From NCBI RefSeq assembly GCF_003569765.1, contig NZ_QXMG01000022.1, forward strand, positions 1-64,000: a stretch of 64,000 bases of DNA, given 5' to 3'. Each line of letters starts with the position of its first letter. Positions within the stretch are counted from its first letter, which is position 1. The notes under the pieces are model-generated. The model did no database searches and was not told where the DNA came from. It saw only the letters and a program-made list of their open reading frames with translations. Shown in pieces: positions 59,530-64,000 of the stretch. Made by a program: the position numbers and the translations under genes. This DNA is from Caldimonas tepidiphila (GTDB taxonomy: Bacteria; Pseudomonadota; Gammaproteobacteria; Burkholderiales; Burkholderiaceae_C).

Positions 59530-60779
59530 CGATCAATCTCCCCGAACACGATGTCCATGGTGCCGATGACGGCGACGGCGTCCGCAAGCATGTGGCCGCG
59601 CGCCATCTCGTCCATCGCGGACAGGTGCGCGAAGCCGGGCGGCCGGATCTTCAGGCGGTAGGGCTTGTTGGCGCCGTCGCTGACGATGTAGATGCCGAAC
59701 TCGCCCTTCGGGTGCTCGACGGCGGCGTAGGCCTCGCCCTCCGGCACCGGGAAGCCCTCGGTGAAGAGCTTGAAGTGGTGGATCAGCTGCTCCATGCTCG
59801 ACTTCATCTCGACGCGCGGCGGCGGCGCCACCTTGTGGTTGTCGGTGATGACGGGGCCGGGGTTCTTGCGCAGCCAGTCCACGCACTGGCGAATGATGCG
59901 GTTGGCCTGGCGCATCTCTTCCACGCGCACCAGGTAGCGGTCGTAGCAGTCGCCGTTGGTGCCGACGGGCACGTCGAACTCCATGCGGTCGTAGACGTCG
60001 TAGGGCTGCATCTTGCGCAGGTCCCACGCGATGCCCGAGCCACGCAGCATCGGGCCGGTGAAGCCGGCGTTCTTCGCGCGCTCGGGCGACACCACGCCGA
60101 TGCCCACCGTGCGCTGCTTCCAGATGCGGTTCTCGGTCAGCAGCGTCTCGTACTCGTCCACCAGCTTGGGGAAGCGCTGGCTGAAGTCGTCGATGAAGTC
60201 CAGCAGCGAACCCTGGCGGTTCTCGTTGAGCTGCGCGATCGCACGGGCGTTGCGCACCTTCGACGGCTTGTACTGCGGCATCGAGTCCGGCAGGTCGCGG
60301 TAGACGCCGCCCGGGCGGAAGTAGGCCGCGTGCATGCGCGCACCCGACACCGCCTCGTACATGTCGAAGATGTCCTCGCGCTCACGGAAGCAGTAGATGA
60401 GGACGTTCATCGCGCCACAGTCCAGCCCGTGTGCACCCAGCCACATCAGGTGGTTCAGCAGCCGGGTCAGCTCGGAATACATCACGCGGATGTACTGCGC
60501 GCGGATCGGCACCTCGATGCCCATCATCTTCTCGATGGCGAGGCAGTAGGCGTGCTCGTTGCACATCATGGACACGTAGTCGAGACGGTCCATGTAGGGC
60601 AACGACTGGATGTAGGTCTTGGTCTCGGCCAGCTTCTCGGTCGCACGGTGCAGCAGCCCGATGTGCGGGTCGGCGCGCTGGATCACCTCGCCGTCGAGCT
60701 CGAGCACCAGGCGCAGCACGCCGTGCGCTGCCGGGTGCTGCGGGCCGAAGTTCAGCGTGTAGTTCTTGATGTCTGCCAT
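59526..60779 (-). CDS. nuoD: NADH-quinone oxidoreductase subunit D
   Basis: A 417-residue 49-kDa-type subunit forming the quinone pocket. [21 protein letters not shown] (as two parts), [16 protein letters not shown] and [17 protein letters not shown] are typical. nuoC and nuoD are separate genes here, not fused as in E. coli. Confidence 0.98.
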   Translation of the reverse strand: MADIKNYTLNFGPQHPAAHGVLRLVLELDGEVIQRADPHIGLLHRATEKLAETKTYIQSLPYMDRLDYVSMMCNEHAYCLAIEKMMGIEVPIRAQYIRVMYSELTRLLNHLMWLGAHGLDCGAMNVLIYCFREREDIFDMYEAVSGARMHAAYFRPGGVYRDLPDSMPQYKPSKVRNARAIAQLNENRQGSLLDFIDDFSQRFPKLVDEYETLLTENRIWKQRTVGIGVVSPERAKNAGFTGPMLRGSGIAWDLRKMQPYDVYDRMEFDVPVGTNGDCYDRYLVRVEEMRQANRIIRQCVDWLRKNPGPVITDNHKVAPPPRVEMKSSMEQLIHHFKLFTEGFPVPEGEAYAAVEHPKGEFGIYIVSDGANKPYRLKIRPPGFAHLSAMDEMARGHMLADAVAVIGTMDIVFGEIDR

Positions 60780-60801
60780 GACAGTCTCTTGCTCGGCTGC
60801 G

Positions 60802-61398
60802 TCAGTGCAGCCCGCCGTAGTTCTCTTCGCGGATCACGCGCGGCGTCAGCTCGCGCGGCTCGATCGTCACCGGCTGGTAGACCACGCGCTTCTGCTCCGG
60901 GTCGTAGCGCATCTCGACGTGGCCGGTGACCGGGAAGTCCTTGCGGAACGGGTGGCCGATGAAGCCGTAGTCGGTCAGCAGGCGGCGCAGGTCGTCATGG
61001 CCGTCGAAGATGATCCCGTACAGGTCGAAGGCCTCGCGCTCGAACCAGTTCGCCACCGTCCAGATGCCGGTGATCGAGGACACCATCGGGAAATCGTCGT
61101 CCGGGCAGAACACCTTCAGCCGCAGGCGCCAGTTGTGCTTGATCGACAGCAGGTGCGTGACGACGCAGAAACGCTGCCCCTCGTATTCGCCGTCGCGATA
61201 GGCGGAATAATCGACGCCGCACAGGTCGATCATCTGCTCGAAGGCGAGCGACGGGTCGTCGTGCAGCAGTTTCGCGACCTGCAGGTAATCGGCAGCCGAA
61301 ACGGTCAGCGTCACCTCGTCGAGCTTGCGCACCAGTCCCGCTGCGCGATTGCCCAGCACGGTTTCAAGCTGCTTTTGCAGCGTGTCGAGTTTGCTCAT
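60802..61398 (-). CDS. nuoC: NADH-quinone oxidoreductase subunit C
   Basis: A 198-residue 30-kDa-type subunit. The ERxAFDLYGIxFxGHxDLRRxLTDYGF region ([16 protein letters not shown]) and the C-terminal [18 protein letters not shown] are diagnostic. Twelve bases downstream of nuoB. Confidence 0.97.
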   Translation of the reverse strand: MSKLDTLQKQLETVLGNRAAGLVRKLDEVTLTVSAADYLQVAKLLHDDPSLAFEQMIDLCGVDYSAYRDGEYEGQRFCVVTHLLSIKHNWRLRLKVFCPDDDFPMVSSITGIWTVANWFEREAFDLYGIIFDGHDDLRRLLTDYGFIGHPFRKDFPVTGHVEMRYDPEQKRVVYQPVTIEPRELTPRVIREENYGGLH

Positions 61399-61410
61399 GG
61401 GGTGCGACCT

Positions 61411-61887
61411 TCAGCGGGCGATCGTGTTTTCGCGGCGGATCTTGGCCTGCAGTTGCAGGATGCCGTAGAGCAGCGCTTCGGCCGTCGGCGGGCAGCCCGG
61501 GACATACACGTCCACCGGCACGATGCGGTCGCAGCCACGCACCACCGAATAGCTGTAGTGGTAATAGCCGCCGCCGTTGGCGCACGAACCCATCGACAGC
61601 ACCCAGCGCGGCTCGGGCATCTGGTCGTAGACCTTGCGCAGCGCCGGCGCCATCTTGTTGCACAGCGTGCCGGCCACGATCATCAAATCGGACTGGCGCG
61701 GGCTCGGCCGGAACAGCATGCCGAAGCGGTCAATGTCGTAGCGCGCGGCACCCGCGTGCATCATCTCCACCGCGCAGCAGGCCAGACCGAAGGTCATCGG
61801 CCACAGCGATCCGGTCTTCGACCAGTTGATCAGCTTGTCCGCCGTGGTGGTGACGAAACCTTCCTTGAGAACGCCTTCGATACCCAT
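61411..61887 (-). CDS. nuoB: NADH-quinone oxidoreductase subunit B
   Basis: A 158-residue subunit holding cluster N2. Ligand cysteines are in [18 protein letters not shown] and [11 protein letters not shown]. Second gene of the nuo operon, 26 bases after nuoA. Confidence 0.98.
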   Translation of the reverse strand: MGIEGVLKEGFVTTTADKLINWSKTGSLWPMTFGLACCAVEMMHAGAARYDIDRFGMLFRPSPRQSDLMIVAGTLCNKMAPALRKVYDQMPEPRWVLSMGSCANGGGYYHYSYSVVRGCDRIVPVDVYVPGCPPTAEALLYGILQLQAKIRRENTIAR

Positions 61888-61913
61888 ACAGCTTTACCTC
61901 GTCATCCTCAGTA

Positions 61914-62273
61914 TCATTCCCAGTCCAGGGCGCCCTTTTTCCACTCGTAGACAAAGCCCACGACGAGGATGCCCAGGAAAATCATCATGGCCCAGAAACC
62001 GACGGGACCGATTTCACGCAGAGCGACCGCCCACGGGAAGAGAAAGGCGATCTCGAGGTCGAACAGGATGAAGAGGATGGCCACCAGGTAGTAGCGGACA
62101 TCGAACTTCATGCGCGCGTCTTCAAAAGCTTCGAAGCCGCATTCGTAGGGGGAGTTTTTCGCCGCGTCGGGCCGACGCGGGCCGAGCAGGAAACCGAGCA
62201 CCTGGGGGGCAACACCGACGCCGATGCCGACCAGGATGAACAGAATTACGGGGAGGTACTGGTCGAGGCTCAT
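61914..62273 (-). CDS. nuoA: NADH-quinone oxidoreductase subunit A
   Basis: A 119-residue three-helix membrane subunit with the loop motif [21 protein letters not shown] (given here as PYECGFE followed by [12 protein letters not shown]). First gene of the complete nuoA-N operon, which continues to 47685. Confidence 0.97.
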   Translation of the reverse strand: MSLDQYLPVILFILVGIGVGVAPQVLGFLLGPRRPDAAKNSPYECGFEAFEDARMKFDVRYYLVAILFILFDLEIAFLFPWAVALREIGPVGFWAMMIFLGILVVGFVYEWKKGALDWE

Positions 62274-62342
62274 TGGACGTGTGGCTCGCTGGTTGACCTA
62301 GTCTGCGAGGGGGGCTCGAATCGGCCACAAATCCGTCACGGC

Positions 62343-62367
62343 AAAAAAAAACGCGCTGACCTCAGCG
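62343..62367 (-). terminator. Rho-independent terminator between tRNA-Leu and nuoA
   Basis: A short 5-bp stem with 4-base loop (62354-62358 with 62363-62367) followed on the minus strand by CG and nine T residues. It would end the tRNA transcript before nuoA. Confidence 0.55.
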
Positions 62368-62477
62368 GACCGACCGCTGCCTCAGCACGCCCTATTTATC
62401 CGTGCAGATTTTTTCCCCTCAGCTCACTTCAGGGCGTCTGGAGGAGCCCCGTCTGGGAGCCCTTCCGCGTCTAAATC

Positions 62478-62562
62478 TGGTGCCGACGGCGAGACTCGAA
62501 CTCGCACAGCTTTCGCCACTACCCCCTCAAGATAGCGTGTCTACCAATTTCACCACGTCGGC
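62478..62562 (-). tRNA. tRNA-Leu (anticodon GAG)
   Basis: An 85-nt cloverleaf read on the minus strand. The acceptor arms GCCGACG and CGTCGGC pair, D-loop is TGAAATTGGTAGAC, and the anticodon loop is TTGAGGG (GAG). A long variable arm (TGGCGAAAGC) marks it as class II, the T-loop is GTTCGAGTC, and CCA is encoded. It lies between secG and nuoA, the usual position in betaproteobacteria. Confidence 0.96.
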
Positions 62563-62632
62563 CGTACACGAAAATTACGTCTCGGCTTGTCTGTCTCGCT
62601 AGGCATGAGGATCGCTTGCAAGACAGACTTGT

Positions 62633-62661
62633 ATTCTATGCTGCTACAGAAATTTTCTCAA
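62633..62661 (-). promoter_or_regulatory. Sigma-70 promoter of tRNA-Leu
   Basis: TTGAGA (62656-62661) and TAGAAT (62633-62638) on the minus strand are separated by 17 bases, close to consensus. Transcription would begin near 62626, about 64 bases before the tRNA. Confidence 0.7.
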
Positions 62662-62682
62662 CCCCTCTTTTTGTGAAGGGGT
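62661..62682 (-). terminator. Weak hairpin after secG
   Basis: A 6-bp stem (62661-62666 with 62677-62682) with a T/A-rich 10-base loop directly after the secG stop. The following sequence has only short T runs and contains the tRNA promoter. Confidence 0.4.
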
Positions 62683-62684
62683 GT

Positions 62685-63068
62685 TCAGTTGGCCGGGATC
62701 TGGGTCGCGGCCGAGGCGGCGGGGGCCGGCACCGTCGCAGCGGAGGCCGCAGCCGCGCTCTCGGACGGGATCTGCGTGGCGCCGGGAGCCGGGGCGGCGC
62801 GCTCGAGCACGCTGCCGGAGCCCGTCGGACGCACGTTGCTGGTGTAGGCCAGCGCCAGCGTGCAGACGAAGAACACCGCGGCGCACACCGCCGTCGAGCG
62901 CGACAGGAAGTTCGCGCTGCCGGTGGCGCCGAACAGGCTGCCCGAGGCTCCGCTGCCGAAGGAGGCGCCCATGTCGGCGCCCTTGCCGTGCTGCACCAGC
63001 ACCAGGCCGATCATCGCGAGCGCCGAGAGCAACTGCACCGCGAGGATCACGGTCGTCAAGAACTGCAT
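62685..63068 (-). CDS. secG: Preprotein translocase subunit SecG
   Basis: A 127-residue two-helix inner membrane protein assisting SecYEG export. Helices are at residues 3-22 and about 55-72; between them lies LVQHGKGADMGASFGSG, the family signature. The C-terminal 55 residues are an Ala/Pro-rich tail (AAAASAATVPAPAA). Located 31 bases after tpiA, a common pairing. Confidence 0.95.
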   Translation of the reverse strand: MQFLTTVILAVQLLSALAMIGLVLVQHGKGADMGASFGSGASGSLFGATGSANFLSRSTAVCAAVFFVCTLALAYTSNVRPTGSGSVLERAAPAPGATQIPSESAAAASAATVPAPAASAATQIPAN

Positions 63069-63099
63069 TCAAATCTCCGTTGGAAAAGGCGCGTGCAGC

Positions 63100-63840
63100 T
63101 CAACTCGCTGCACGACAGATGGCGACGAAATCGGCGGCTTTCAAGGAGGCCCCGCCGATCAGGCCGCCGTCGATGTCCGGTTGCGCGAACAGGGTGGCCG
63201 CGTTGTCCGGCTTGACGCTGCCGCCGTAGAGGATCTTCATCTGGTCGGCACCCTCGGTCGCGGCGCGCAGTTGCGTGCGCAGCACCGCGTGCACCGCCTG
63301 CGCCTGCTCCGGCGAGGCGGTCTTGCCGGTGCCGATCGCCCACACCGGCTCGTAGGCGACCACGACGCGCGAAATGCAGGGCCCGAGCGTGTGAATCACC
63401 GCCGAGAGCTGGCGCTTGACCACCGCCTCGGTCTGGTCCGCCTCGCGCTCGGCGAGCGTCTCGCCGACGCAGACGATCGGCACCAGGCCCTTGGCGAGCG
63501 CGATCTTGGCCTTGTCGGCGACGAGCTGGTCGCCCTCGCCGTGCATCGCGCGGCGCTCCGAATGGCCGACGATCACGTAGCGGCAGCCGACGTCGGCGAG
63601 CATCGCCGCCGACACCTCGCCGGTGTAGGCGCCCTGCTCGTGCGCCGAGCAGTCCTGCGCGCCGAGCGCGACCGAGCTGCCCTGCAGCGCGAGCACGCAG
63701 GCGGCCAGATAGGGATAAGGCACGCAGACGCCGGCATCGCAGTTGAAGGGCTCGGCGGCACGGATCCCGGCCAGCAGCTCGGCGTTCGACGCCAGGCTGC
63801 CGTGCATCTTCCAGTTGCCGACGATGAGTTTGCGACGCAT
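63100..63840 (-). CDS. tpiA: Triosephosphate isomerase
   Basis: A 246-residue TIM-barrel enzyme interconverting dihydroxyacetone phosphate and glyceraldehyde-3-phosphate. Active site residues: lysine in GNWKMHGS, histidine in IVGHSERR, glutamate in [19 protein letters not shown] 63840 is preceded by AAGGAGAACC. Confidence 0.98.
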   Translation of the reverse strand: MRRKLIVGNWKMHGSLASNAELLAGIRAAEPFNCDAGVCVPYPYLAACVLALQGSSVALGAQDCSAHEQGAYTGEVSAAMLADVGCRYVIVGHSERRAMHGEGDQLVADKAKIALAKGLVPIVCVGETLAEREADQTEAVVKRQLSAVIHTLGPCISRVVVAYEPVWAIGTGKTASPEQAQAVHAVLRTQLRAATEGADQMKILYGGSVKPDNAATLFAQPDIDGGLIGGASLKAADFVAICRAAS

Positions 63841-63871
63841 GCGGGTTCTCCTTGGAGGCGAAAAAACCAGA

Positions 63872-63877
63872 ATTCTA
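63872..63877 (-). promoter_or_regulatory. Candidate -10 element of tpiA
   Basis: TAGAAT on the minus strand (GTAGAATTC), 32 bases upstream of the start, after the end of the quinone oxidoreductase gene. No clear -35. Confidence 0.4.
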
Positions 63878-63885
63878 CGAGGGCC

Positions 63886-64000
63886 TTACCAGGCGAGGAT
63901 CAGCTTGCCGATATGCCGGTTGGATTCCATCAGCGCATGCGCCTCGGCCACCTCCGCGGGGCTGAAGACGCGATGCACCACCGGCTTGATGCGGCGCTCG
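63886..64000 (-). CDS. NAD(P)H-quinone oxidoreductase, C-terminal end only
   Basis: The last 37 codons, reading ERRIKPVVHRVFSPAEVAEAH and ending SNRHIGKLILAW before TAA. This ending is typical of PIG3/QOR-type zinc-independent quinone oxidoreductases of the medium-chain dehydrogenase superfamily. The gene is cut by the right edge of the window. It lies upstream of tpiA in the same direction. Confidence 0.8.
   Translation of the reverse strand, partial: ERRIKPVVHRVFSPAEVAEAHALMESNRHIGKLILAW

Overview
The window is one continuous, very GC-rich bacterial chromosome segment, almost fully coding. Family assignments and gene order point to a betaproteobacterium of the order Burkholderiales (Rubrivivax/Caldimonas/Comamonadaceae type). 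The main clues are the pyrG-kdsA-DUF1330-eno-ftsB string, tpiA-secG-tRNA-Leu-nuoA-N followed by a DUF2818 gene, divergent trmJ/suhB, and a TakP-like set of TRAP binding proteins. No insertion sequence, prophage, CRISPR array or rRNA was seen. Species is not claimed.

Layout. 1-3964: four tandem, same-direction TRAP solute-binding protein genes (the first cut by the left edge), the three complete ones each with its own terminator hairpin. 4126-6810: pmbA (TldE) divergent from yjgA(darP)-mog. 6895-10027: DASS-type anion transporter, cysE, trmJ. 10156-12463: suhB with a long C-terminal tail, then small uncertain genes. 12816-17098: mutS, an orphan Anbu proteasome-like hydrolase and an alpha/beta hydrolase in a tight operon. 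17199-21746: pyrG, kdsA, DUF1330, eno, ftsB, closed by a UUCG-loop terminator. 21799-23132: pnuC and a NadR-like kinase (NAD precursor salvage). 23161-24722: hslO and a gamma-type carbonic anhydrase-like gene. 24768-28508: DUF455 ferritin-like gene and a second TldD/TldE-type pair. 28525-29871: erythromycin-esterase-like gene. 29974-34617: alanine catabolism locus (Lrp-type regulator, AGCS alanine symporter, dadA, dadX). 34653-37545: MFS transporter, aroC, CBS-domain protein. 37657-39779: metY-like gene and an alpha/beta hydrolase. 40059-41770: an unusual ABC-type ATPase/dual-specificity phosphatase fusion with a small, possibly roadblock-like partner. 41804-44875: YihY-type membrane protein divergent from DUF2069 and a GlcD-like FAD oxidase. 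44910-46163: lipoprotein. 46281-62273: DUF1178, NUDIX, DUF2818 and the complete 14-gene respiratory complex I operon. 62478-63840: tRNA-Leu(GAG), secG, tpiA. 63886-64000: C-terminus of a quinone oxidoreductase.

How it fits together. Much of the window is core metabolism: CTP, Kdo, glycolysis, cell division, complex I and mismatch repair. Added to this is organic and amino acid scavenging: TRAP binding proteins, the alanine locus, O-acetylhomoserine sulfhydrylation and cysteine synthesis. The most unusual locus is 40059-41770, where a degenerate ABC ATPase is fused to a CX5R phosphatase and overlaps a small 134-residue gene, downstream of an FNR/Anr-like site. Two regulatory observations stand out. 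A shared CAGTGRTTTTT box lies at identical spacing from the -10 elements of the alanine symporter and dadA genes. An attenuator-like set of mutually exclusive hairpins lies in the aroC leader.
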